DNA of 64,000 nucleotides from Chondrinema litorale (GTDB taxonomy: Bacteria > Bacteroidota > Bacteroidia > Cytophagales > Flammeovirgaceae): NCBI RefSeq assembly GCF_026250525.1, contig NZ_CP111046.1, forward strand, positions 248,001 through 312,000, written 5' to 3'. Both the position numbers and the translations under genes were made by a program. The notes beneath the pieces were generated by a model, which made no database searches, had not been told where the DNA came from, and saw nothing but the letters and a program-made list of their open reading frames with translations. Positions within the stretch are counted from its first letter, which is position 1. The number at the start of each line of letters is the position of its first letter. Positions 17,812 through 25,607 of this stretch are shown here, piece by piece.

Positions 17812-18264
17812 ATGTTAGAATTAGTAAAAGAGAAGGTAGGAGCTCGTATTTTGGGATCTTGGAAATTAATCAGTTGGGTATATGAAACTGAAGCAGGAGA
17901 GGAAGTTGATTTTTATGGTAATTCACCGCAGGGTATGCTTATGTATCAGGATTCTGGATACATGAGTGTTCAAATATTCAAAGAAGAAAGAGCTCCTTTT
18001 AAAAGTGTTGGACTTAATACAGGAACTTTAGAAGAAAAGGCAAATAGTTTTGCCTCATTTTCTGCATATTATGGCAAATTTAATGAAGTAGAACCAGGTG
18101 TTTTTAAACATGATGTTGAAGGTTCTTTACTGCCAAATTGGTTAGGAACTACCGAAACTAGATATGCAAAAATAGAAGACGATATCCTTGTATTATCTAC
18201 TCCTCCTATGGAAACAAATGATGGGACAAAAATATTTAAAGTTACTTGGAGAAAAGTGGCTTAA
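17812..18264 (+). CDS. Lipocalin-like domain protein, coupled to the PKS
   Basis: A 150-residue soluble protein without a signal peptide. It matches the lipocalin-like family PF13924 in its order of motifs: an ILGSWKLISW start, then GNSPQGMLMYQDSGYMSVQ, a central FSAYYGKF, LLPNWLGTTETRYAKI and a final STPPM/TWRK strand. These proteins form a small beta-barrel able to hold a hydrophobic ligand; enzymatic roles are not settled. Only one base separates its ATG from the PKS stop codon, so translation is almost certainly coupled. I infer that it binds, protects or processes the polyketide or an intermediate. Its base composition is AT-rich like the host genome, unlike the PKS. Confidence 0.85.
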   Translation: MLELVKEKVGARILGSWKLISWVYETEAGEEVDFYGNSPQGMLMYQDSGYMSVQIFKEERAPFKSVGLNTGTLEEKANSFASFSAYYGKFNEVEPGVFKHDVEGSLLPNWLGTTETRYAKIEDDILVLSTPPMETNDGTKIFKVTWRKVA

Positions 18265-18293
18265 TTGAATACTAGAAGTAATATTAAATACAA

Positions 18294-18325
18294 AATGCTG
18301 CTATTCTCATAGCAGCATTTTTTTT
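18294..18325. terminator. Bidirectional hairpin terminator between PKS/lipocalin and susD
   Basis: An 11-bp perfect stem (18294-18304 with 18309-18319, AATGCTGCTAT) closes a 4-nt loop. It is followed by a run of T at 18318-18325 on the plus strand and has A residues on the other side. It lies between convergent genes ending at 18264 (+) and 18344 (-). Confidence 0.85.
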
Positions 18326-18343
18326 AGTCAAATTGTTAAACCA

Positions 18344-19930
18344 TTAGAAATTTGATCCACCAGTATCCCACCATAAGCGAGTACCGATTTCATCTGGTCC
18401 ACCAAGCTTAGAGGTTGCATCAGCAACTCCATCTGGATTACCAGTACGCTCATTCGTAGTAAAAGGCATTCTTCTTAAGAAGTCGTCTGCTGCTATTACT
18501 CCCCAGTCGGCGTTACTATCGTTTTTATAGTTAAATGGAAGTTTTGGATAGTCTGTTCTACGGTGATCAACCCAAGTTTCAATAGAATTCATATATCCAG
18601 AAATCCATTTTTGAGTCATAACTTTTTCAAGTTTTGTTTCGTTGTCATCTGCTTCATCCCACATTACAGTAACCAAAATTCTACTAACAAAATCATTTAC
18701 ATCACCGTCTGCTTTAGGGTCATCATAGTTAAGTGGAATGCTGGTGTCATCCAATAAATATTCATCAACTCCACTTGCTCCCCACTCAGAAAATGAAGTT
18801 CTCACACCTTCTTCATAGTGGTATTGAGCTGATTGTGTGCCTGCCCAACCTCTTAATGCAGCTTCTGCTAATAAAAACTGCGTTTCAGCCGCTCTAAAAT
18901 AAGGGCGTTCTGTCCAAGCTTCAAAGTCTGAACTGATGGTAGAATAAGTAAGTCTATCATCTTTAGAGACTAAAAGAGCGCCATTTCTAATACCTTTATA
19001 AGGAGAATCAGGATGATCTGGGTACAATGTATCATCTGTAGCAGGGTCAAAAAAGGCTGAGATTCTATTGTCTTTATAACCAATCAAAACAGATTCCATA
19101 GTAGCACTCATACGTGTATCATTCCATTGGAAACAGATTTGAGCTGGGTGGAAAAATGCACCATAAAGTGAGATGTTGAAGTTTTCATCATTAGTTAAAA
19201 TTAATCCACCAGCATCACTTATTGCTTTTTCACCTTCTTCTTTTGCCCATTCAGGATCAACTTTAGAAAGCCTCATAGCCAATCTTAATCTCATGCTGTT
19301 TGTCACTTTAATCCAGCTACTAACATCACCACCAAAACTAGCATCAAAGTTTGCCATACCAGTATAATCTAGGTTAGCATTAAAAACAGCAAGTATTTCG
19401 TCTAGTTCATCAAAAAATTGTGTATATAATTCTTCTTCACTATCGTACATAATAGTTTGTTCTGAAGAACCATAGTCTGAATATATAACTGGGCCATGGT
19501 AAGCAGTTAACCTAGACATACCAAGAATCTGAATTAATTTTGCCCAAGCAACAAATACATCGTAACCGCCTTCTTCTGCAATCTGAATAACTTGTCTTCC
19601 TGGAGCCATTATATTATTATAAATGCGATCCCAGTAACCATTCCATCTAATGTAGTATGTAGTATTATTAATTCCTCCAACGAAAGGAGTTGGTGTTCCT
19701 AAATGACGAACAAATGAATCATTCACCAAATTGTGGTTTACCTGATTACCAAAAAGATTGCTCAACATTGAAGGAAAAAACGCTCCAACGTGATTGAAAT
19801 CTTGTTGCAAAGACTTATCTGAAATTTGGTAAGGGTTAATATTAGCTTCTTCGAAGTTTCCAGTACAAGCACTGAAAATTAACAAGCAGGTTGTAGTAAG
19901 AAATATATATATCTTCTTCATGTATTTCAT
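18344..19930 (-). CDS. SusD/RagB family outer-membrane lipoprotein (SusD-like_2 type)
   Basis: A surface glycan- or nutrient-binding lipoprotein that caps the partner SusC channel. The lipoprotein signal ends LIFSAC with Cys22; a second possible start (MKKIYIF) is three codons in. The N-terminal GNFEEANINPYQ and the later motifs ARLMRL-like SMRLRLAMRLS, FLLAEAALRGW and TQKWISGYMNSIETWVDHRR fit the SusD-like_2 branch (PF12771) with TPR-like helices, rather than the classic RagB branch seen at 51887. It is 528 residues long, normal for the family. It lies 24 bp downstream of the susC start-to-stop unit on the minus strand and is the last gene of that pair. Confidence 0.93.
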   Translation of the reverse strand: MKYMKKIYIFLTTTCLLIFSACTGNFEEANINPYQISDKSLQQDFNHVGAFFPSMLSNLFGNQVNHNLVNDSFVRHLGTPTPFVGGINNTTYYIRWNGYWDRIYNNIMAPGRQVIQIAEEGGYDVFVAWAKLIQILGMSRLTAYHGPVIYSDYGSSEQTIMYDSEEELYTQFFDELDEILAVFNANLDYTGMANFDASFGGDVSSWIKVTNSMRLRLAMRLSKVDPEWAKEEGEKAISDAGGLILTNDENFNISLYGAFFHPAQICFQWNDTRMSATMESVLIGYKDNRISAFFDPATDDTLYPDHPDSPYKGIRNGALLVSKDDRLTYSTISSDFEAWTERPYFRAAETQFLLAEAALRGWAGTQSAQYHYEEGVRTSFSEWGASGVDEYLLDDTSIPLNYDDPKADGDVNDFVSRILVTVMWDEADDNETKLEKVMTQKWISGYMNSIETWVDHRRTDYPKLPFNYKNDSNADWGVIAADDFLRRMPFTTNERTGNPDGVADATSKLGGPDEIGTRLWWDTGGSNF

Positions 19931-19954
19931 CTTTATGAATTACTTAGCGTTTTA

Positions 19955-22900
19955 TTAAAGAGTTAATTTGAGGTTAAAACCGAATGTTCTTGTAGAAGGT
20001 AAGTTGAAGTTATCCAATGATTGGAAGTCTGTACTTGTACTCATAGCTAACTCTGGATCAAATGGAGCTTTTTTGTAGAAAAAGAACAGGTTTTGACCAA
20101 CAAATGATATTGACGCTGCTTTTACAGGAATGTTCAGTGAAGTAGTGTTGATATTATAAGATAGAGAGAACTGAGTTAATCTTATATTAGTTCTATCGTA
20201 AACATAAGGCTCTTTAATACCATTTCTATCTCCAATTGTAGTATAGTAAGAACGTGGGTCAATGGTTGTTACAGGAACATCGTCTTGTACTGCATCGATT
20301 GTAACACCACCAGCATCTCTTGCATCTCCAGATCTTTTAGATACGCCGTATCCATCTAACATAGCTTCAGTTTGGCTAACTACTTTACCTCCAATATTAG
20401 CATAGATCAAAAAGTTTAGAGCAAAGTTTTTGTAAGAAACACCGTTTGTCCAACCTAAGCTAAATTTAGGATTTAAGTTGCCAATGTATTCTGGTTCTGC
20501 AGTTTTTAATGGAGTACCAGTACTAGAATCTAAGATGATGCGGCCTTGATCGTCACGTTGGAATTTATATACATAAATATCATTAAAAGAACCACCTGCC
20601 TCTATAACTGATTGGAAACCTTCTGAATCACTTAAATATATTTTGTCTGATAGATCAGGGTGTAACTCAACTATTTCATTCACGTTTCTTGAGAAGTTAA
20701 AGGTTGATGTCCACTCTGCATCTTGAGAAGTTAACGGAGTTGTTTCGAGTGTAATTTCAACACCTTTGTTTACAACTTCACCAGCATTTACATAGTAATA
20801 AGAATATCCAGATCCTGATGGTGCAGGTAGGCGAATAAATTGATCTTGGCTATTTAAGTTATAATAAGTGAAATCAAATCCAACTCTACCATTTAAGAAT
20901 CTCCAGTTTGTACCTAATTCAACACTGCGGATCATTTCAGGTTTTAAGTTGGTAAAAGGTCTTTCAGTATTTCTATCAACACCACCACCAGAGTTAATAG
21001 TATGTTGTGGGTTTATTCTGTTGAAAGGTACTTCATTACCAACCTCAGAATAAGACACACGAACTTTAGCAAAACTGATAAAATCTGGTAGAACAACCAT
21101 ATCACTAATAATACCTGTTAAACCTACAGCAGGATAGAAATAAGAATCGTTACCAGTACCAGCCAGTGTAGAAGCCCAATCATTTCTACCGGAGAAATCG
21201 AGGTATACTACCTCTTTAAATCCTAAAGTAGCATTTAAAAATACAGCTTCTTTAATAAGTTTGCTTGTATAAACAGATTGTACTTGTACGTTGGTTGGTA
21301 GATTTTGAAAGAAGAACTCATTTGGGTAAAGCAAACTGTTTGTTTCTGTATCTACACTTACTCCATCACCATAAGTTGATTGCTGATAACTTGTACCGGC
21401 TACACCATTTAAGCTAAAATCTCCAAAAGTATTATTATATGTAATTATCGCATCACCATAAACCAATTCATCATTGTATTTTTGGTAGCTCCAACGACCA
21501 TTTGCTCCAATGTTTGTAGCGTTACCACCTGCATAAAACTTTTGCTCATTTAATTTTTCAGCATAATCGTAGTTTCCTCTAACTTGTACGCTTAATTTAT
21601 CATTAAACTCATATTTGATAGGAATACTGGCAATAACACGCTTAGTTGCATCTGTTCTTGGCTGTTTGTTTATTAACCAATAAGGGTTTGATTGATGGTG
21701 ATCACTTACAAACCAGTTTTGCAAATTCATGTTTCTAGTCTCATCAAAAACTTCGTAATTATTTTTGAAAGATTCAAAATCTCTGTCACGAGGGAAGAAA
21801 TATAAACCTGTAAGTGGGTTTAAGTAATAACCAGCTGGCGGTCTATTTTTAACTTCTTCTTGCATTAGCATGATACTAGAACTTATGGTCAACTTGTTGT
21901 TAGCCATTTTAGTAGACTGCTTTAATGTGAAGTTATTTTTCTGATAAGTATTTTTAGGTATTATACCTTTAGACGATGTATTACCATAAGAAAAATAAGC
22001 AGTTGTTTTATCGTTTCCGCCACTTATTGTTATTGTATTAATAGCATTTACACCAGTTTGGAAAAAATCATCTACATAGTTATCTGCATAATCTCCTTTT
22101 TCATAAGACCAACTTTCTTTAGCTCCCCCAACACTTCCGTAATCGAATTGAAGTTGAGGCTTTGCCATTACATTTTCGAAAGTTACACCGGTATTAAATG
22201 TTACTACTGCTTTGCCTTCTTTACCTTTTTTGGTTGTTATAAGTACTACACCATTTGCACCTTGGCTACCATAAAGTGCAGCAGCATTCGCACCTCTTAA
22301 AATACTTACACTTTCAATATCGTCTGGGTTTATTTGAGAAAGACCATCGCCTTCGTCGTTTCCACCCCACATACCGGGTTGGCCACCTTTATTATTTGCC
22401 ATTGGTATACCATCAATCACAAAAAGAGGCTGGCTATCTCCACTTAACGATTTATTACCTCTAAGTACAATTTTGGTTGAACCACCTGTACCTGAGCTAC
22501 TTTTCTGAATAGAAACACCTGCTGCTTTACCTGCTAAACTATTAACAAAGTTTACATCGCGGGCTGTTCTAATGTCGTCTGCACTAATTGTTTGCTGTGC
22601 ATAAGAAAGTGCTTTTTCGTCTCTTTCTATACCAAGAGCTGTAACAACAACTTCATCTAGTTGTTGCGCATCTGGTACTAGAGAAACATCAATTGTAGTT
22701 TGTGTACCTACAGTTATACTTTGTTTTAGATAACCAATGTAGGAAAATAGCAATACGTCTTCGCTGGTTGCCTGAACGGAGAAATTACCATCCAAGTCGG
22801 TTGTAGTACCTTTGTTGGTACCTTGAACAACAATACTTACACCCGGTAGGGGTTCATTGTCTTCTGAGCTGGTGACTCTTCCTTTAACAAGATCTTGCGC

Positions 22901-22960
22901 GAGCAGTATTTGACTACAGGCAACAAGAAAAATCAGACTAATAATTAAGCCTTTTTTCAT
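19955..22960 (-). CDS. SusC/RagA family TonB-linked outer-membrane transporter
   Basis: A 1001-residue TonB-dependent channel that imports the ligand captured by SusD. It has a signal peptide (about 1-21), then a carboxypeptidase-regulatory-like domain (VKGRVTSSEDNEPLPGVSI onward, about 24-108). The SusC hallmark LDEVVVTALGIERDEK leads into the plug (about 112-235, with GNKSLSGDSQPLFVIDGIP and GANAAALYGSQGANGVVLITTKKGK) and a 22-strand barrel. There is no STN signalling domain, so control by an ECF/FecR pair is not expected. It is divergent from a DeoR-type gene. The substrate cannot be read from sequence, and no glycoside hydrolase adjoins this pair directly. Confidence 0.95.
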   Translation of the reverse strand: MKKGLIISLIFLVACSQILLAQDLVKGRVTSSEDNEPLPGVSIVVQGTNKGTTTDLDGNFSVQATSEDVLLFSYIGYLKQSITVGTQTTIDVSLVPDAQQLDEVVVTALGIERDEKALSYAQQTISADDIRTARDVNFVNSLAGKAAGVSIQKSSSGTGGSTKIVLRGNKSLSGDSQPLFVIDGIPMANNKGGQPGMWGGNDEGDGLSQINPDDIESVSILRGANAAALYGSQGANGVVLITTKKGKEGKAVVTFNTGVTFENVMAKPQLQFDYGSVGGAKESWSYEKGDYADNYVDDFFQTGVNAINTITISGGNDKTTAYFSYGNTSSKGIIPKNTYQKNNFTLKQSTKMANNKLTISSSIMLMQEEVKNRPPAGYYLNPLTGLYFFPRDRDFESFKNNYEVFDETRNMNLQNWFVSDHHQSNPYWLINKQPRTDATKRVIASIPIKYEFNDKLSVQVRGNYDYAEKLNEQKFYAGGNATNIGANGRWSYQKYNDELVYGDAIITYNNTFGDFSLNGVAGTSYQQSTYGDGVSVDTETNSLLYPNEFFFQNLPTNVQVQSVYTSKLIKEAVFLNATLGFKEVVYLDFSGRNDWASTLAGTGNDSYFYPAVGLTGIISDMVVLPDFISFAKVRVSYSEVGNEVPFNRINPQHTINSGGGVDRNTERPFTNLKPEMIRSVELGTNWRFLNGRVGFDFTYYNLNSQDQFIRLPAPSGSGYSYYYVNAGEVVNKGVEITLETTPLTSQDAEWTSTFNFSRNVNEIVELHPDLSDKIYLSDSEGFQSVIEAGGSFNDIYVYKFQRDDQGRIILDSSTGTPLKTAEPEYIGNLNPKFSLGWTNGVSYKNFALNFLIYANIGGKVVSQTEAMLDGYGVSKRSGDARDAGGVTIDAVQDDVPVTTIDPRSYYTTIGDRNGIKEPYVYDRTNIRLTQFSLSYNINTTSLNIPVKAASISFVGQNLFFFYKKAPFDPELAMSTSTDFQSLDNFNLPSTRTFGFNLKLTL

Positions 22961-23005
22961 ACTAATAGATTAAGGGGTTAGGGTAAATAGATAATAATTG
23001 GTACC

Positions 23006-23035
23006 CAAATAAGGTATAATCTTGCAATAATCAAA
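23006..23035 (-). promoter_or_regulatory. Possible susC promoter with embedded operator half
   Basis: On the minus strand TTTG (23035-23032), an 18-bp gap and CTTATTTG (23013-23006) approximate the Bacteroidota -33/-7 pattern; the -7 lacks the leading TA. The sequence AATCTTGCAA (23018-23027, plus strand) lies between the two elements and repeats half of the palindrome at 23082. A repressor bound there would block the promoter. The element match is partial. Confidence 0.35.
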
Positions 23036-23081
23036 ACAAACTCAGTAAAAAAACTGCAAAAATGTGCGCGAACACACTTGC

Positions 23082-23095
23082 AATCTTGCAAGATT
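23082..23095. promoter_or_regulatory. 14-bp perfect palindrome, candidate DeoR operator
   Basis: AATCTTGCAAGATT is a perfect palindrome in the divergent susC-deoR intergenic region. Its left ten bases occur again 64 bp away (23018-23027). Symmetry and position, 110 bp upstream of the regulator start, suggest the binding site of the adjacent DeoR-type protein. This is inferred from sequence only. Confidence 0.5.
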
Positions 23096-23204
23096 TAGCA
23101 ATTAATACTCCTTTTTTAGTAAAAACCATTTGTTTTTATTTGCTAGAGTATTTTTATTTAGGGAAATTGAAGATGAAACTATATACCTTATCTATTCAAA
23201 CGTC

Positions 23205-23954
23205 ATGCATAAAGAGGAAAGACACCACTTTATAATAGAAGAACTAAGAACTTACAATAAAGTAAAATCTATAGATCTAAGTGAAAGACTTAGTGTTTCA
23301 GAAGACACTATTCGTAGAGATTTAAAAGAATTATCTGATAAAGGACAGCTTAAAAAAGTACATGGTGGTGCAATGTCTAGCTCCTTTTCTTCTTTTCAAT
23401 CTTCTCTTGAAAATATATATGCGCATAGCAGTAAAGTAAAGATAGTTAGAAAAGCACTATCTTTAATTGAAGATGACCAAGTAATTATTATAGATGGAGG
23501 AACAACTAATTATGAGTTGGCCAAAATTATCCCTTACGAGTTAAAAGCAACAATATTTACAAATGCCCTTTCAGTTGCGCTTGCGCTTTGTGATCACCCC
23601 GAGCTCGATGTTTGTTTATTGGGTGGTAAACTACACAAAAGCTCTAATCTTACAATTGGTTTAGATGTAATTAACTATCTCTCAGATATTCATGCTGATA
23701 TTTGTTTTGTGGGCATGACAGGTTTACATACAAAAGTTGGCCTTACTGAAAATGATAGGGAAGAAGCCATTACTAAAAGATCGATGATTGCACGAAGCAA
23801 TAAAGTGGTTTCACTTTGCATTTCAGAAAAACTTGGAAAAGTACAACCTTTTAAAATAGAGACTTTAGACAAACTAGATGTTTTAGTAACTGAACTTGAT
23901 AACAATCATTACTCATTAGCACCATTTAGAAGAGCTGGTTTAGAAATCTTATAG
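23205..23954 (+). CDS. DeoR/GlpR family transcriptional regulator
   Basis: A repressor-type regulator that usually responds to a phosphorylated sugar. I chose the ATG at 23205 over a TTG at 23130 in the same frame, because family members begin with the MxKEERxxxI motif, present here as MHKEERHHFIIEEL. The HTH domain (residues about 4-57) includes LSVSEDTIRRDLKEL. The C-terminal DeoR sensor domain (about 72-235) shows IIDGGTTNYELA, LLGGKLHKSSNLTIG and the GMTGLHTKVGLTENDREEA stretch. Length is 249 residues. It is divergent from the SusC/SusD pair, with a palindrome between them, so it most likely controls that pair and itself. Confidence 0.92.
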   Translation: MHKEERHHFIIEELRTYNKVKSIDLSERLSVSEDTIRRDLKELSDKGQLKKVHGGAMSSSFSSFQSSLENIYAHSSKVKIVRKALSLIEDDQVIIIDGGTTNYELAKIIPYELKATIFTNALSVALALCDHPELDVCLLGGKLHKSSNLTIGLDVINYLSDIHADICFVGMTGLHTKVGLTENDREEAITKRSMIARSNKVVSLCISEKLGKVQPFKIETLDKLDVLVTELDNNHYSLAPFRRAGLEIL

Positions 23955-24307
23955 GAGACTGATATTAGCTTCTAATAGCTAATTAGCACTATAATTATTC
24001 CATTTTTTTAGTAGAGGTGAATTTGTCTTTTGTGAAAACGGTTTTAATTTTCTTTAAATCTAGTCATTAATTTCTTTATAATTAGCTTTAATGTTTAAAT
24101 TATAAAATCTGTATACAAATAGGAATAATGCTATTTGTAAAGGGTTGATCAATTAACTATTTATAAGATAGGAAACTAAAAATGATATTTATACAGTTTA
24201 TGTGGCATTCTTTAATTCAATTAGTTTCTATTTTCTGAATTATCAATTTTTTTGCATAAACTGCGATTGAGTACTATCATTAAGTTCTTAAAATAACAAT
24301 AGCTTTT
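23955..24307. other. Intergenic region with several inverted repeats
   Basis: No gene was found. It has three foldable pairs: ATTAGCT at 23964-23970 with 23977-23983 (possible weak terminator of the DeoR gene), ACAAATAG at 24115-24122 with 24131-24138, and GGAAACTAA near 24170 with TTAGTTTC near 24220. The last two could form a structured leader upstream of the transglycosylase gene. No known RNA family was recognised. Confidence 0.35.
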
Positions 24308-25501
24308 ATGATTAAACAAACCAGTATTTTTTTACTCATAGTATTACTTTCAGCTTGTAATCCTATGCTAAAGCCTTCTACCAATGTAAATATTAGAAAG
24401 TATCCTGATAGCAAAGCAGAATTGTTAGGCACCGCAGAAGAAGGTGAAAAATACACTTTACTAGCTAAAACATCATTTGCAGATACACTTAATTTTAAAA
24501 ATGGAGAAAAGCCATCTTCGCCTTGGTACCTCATAGAAACTAAAGATGGTGTTGATGGATGGATATTTGGCTATTTTACTGATAAGATTCGAAAACCAGA
24601 AGAGGTACAAACAGTACAAAAAAGCTTATTTTTAAACGATTGGGTTAAATTATCTCCACTTTCATTAAAAGATACTATTCGCAGAGAATCAGTAAAAAAC
24701 ATGAGAAAAGAAACTCTGCAATTGTCTTTTTCTACTGCACCTTCTTTTCCATATCCACAAGCAACTATACCGGGTAAACAAAACAAACTTGGTATTGTAG
24801 GTGCAGATTACGATCGTAACGTAGGTAAAGTGTTATATGCTTTGCGCTTTTTACCCATTACTACTGCTGTTGAGGAAAGATACTTTTTGCCTTCGGGTTT
24901 ATTGCTCTGCATGATAATACAAGAGAGTAGTGGCTTGCCATTTTTACCAAATAGCCTAGACGATGGTGGAATTGGTTTATGCCACATGCAGCCTTCAATT
25001 GCTAGTGAATTTGGGTTAGTTTGTTTCGAAAAAGCGACCATGCATCGCGATGAGGAATTCGGAAGAAAGCTGAGAGATTTGGTTGAAAAAAATAGAGAGT
25101 ATCCATTTTCTCTTTTTCAAGCAGATGAACGCTTTAATCCATTATTAAATTTAGATGCTGCCGGTAGAATGATGGCAACTTATATGGCAGCAGGGGCAAA
25201 CCCTGCTTATGGTGGACCTTTACGATCTGCTGTAGCACGTTACTCTGGCAAATACAATTTTAAGCACTATTGGGAAAGCCTTATTATTTATATGTCTTTG
25301 CTGCACGATACCTCATTTCTTAACAAAGCAGAGGCGATGTTTAACTTCGAAAACTCCATTACACTAAAAGAATATTTGTTAGCTTGGCAGGCTTACCATC
25401 AAGATTATTTGCAATTAGAAGAATACAAAAAGCAAAAGCAATTTTTACCAGAAAATGCTCCAATAGTAATGGAAACTTATTATAGGCACATGGTGAAGTG
25501 A
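24308..25501 (+). CDS. SH3-like plus lytic transglycosylase (SLT) lipoprotein
   Basis: A probable peptidoglycan-cleaving lipoprotein of 397 residues. The lipobox is LLSAC with Cys17. Residues about 24-95 form a bacterial SH3-type domain (VNIRKYPDSKAELLGTAEEG through WYLIETKDGVDGWIFGYF), likely binding cell wall. The C-terminal part (about 190-340) is an SLT-like domain, with the catalytic Glu206 in IIQESSG, then GGIGLCHMQPS in place of the usual GxxGLMQxxP, and RSAVARYSGKY matching the conserved YNxG-like region. It would cleave the MurNAc-GlcNAc bond in the periplasm. It stands alone between a structured intergenic region and a strong terminator. Confidence 0.82.
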   Translation: MIKQTSIFLLIVLLSACNPMLKPSTNVNIRKYPDSKAELLGTAEEGEKYTLLAKTSFADTLNFKNGEKPSSPWYLIETKDGVDGWIFGYFTDKIRKPEEVQTVQKSLFLNDWVKLSPLSLKDTIRRESVKNMRKETLQLSFSTAPSFPYPQATIPGKQNKLGIVGADYDRNVGKVLYALRFLPITTAVEERYFLPSGLLLCMIIQESSGLPFLPNSLDDGGIGLCHMQPSIASEFGLVCFEKATMHRDEEFGRKLRDLVEKNREYPFSLFQADERFNPLLNLDAAGRMMATYMAAGANPAYGGPLRSAVARYSGKYNFKHYWESLIIYMSLLHDTSFLNKAEAMFNFENSITLKEYLLAWQAYHQDYLQLEEYKKQKQFLPENAPIVMETYYRHMVK

Positions 25502-25513
25502 TAGAAAAGTCTT

Positions 25514-25557
25514 AAAATAACCAGACTTCACGTGTACCGTACTGTCTGGTTATTTTT
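25514..25557 (+). terminator. Rho-independent terminator after the transglycosylase gene
   Basis: A 13-bp perfect stem (25514-25526 with 25544-25556, AAAATAACCAGAC) has a 17-nt loop and T residues at the 3' side. It begins 13 bp after the stop codon. Confidence 0.8.
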
Positions 25558-25607
25558 AGCTTGAATTTTTATAATTAGCTAAAAAAAAATATCTTCCTCA
25601 AAATTTG

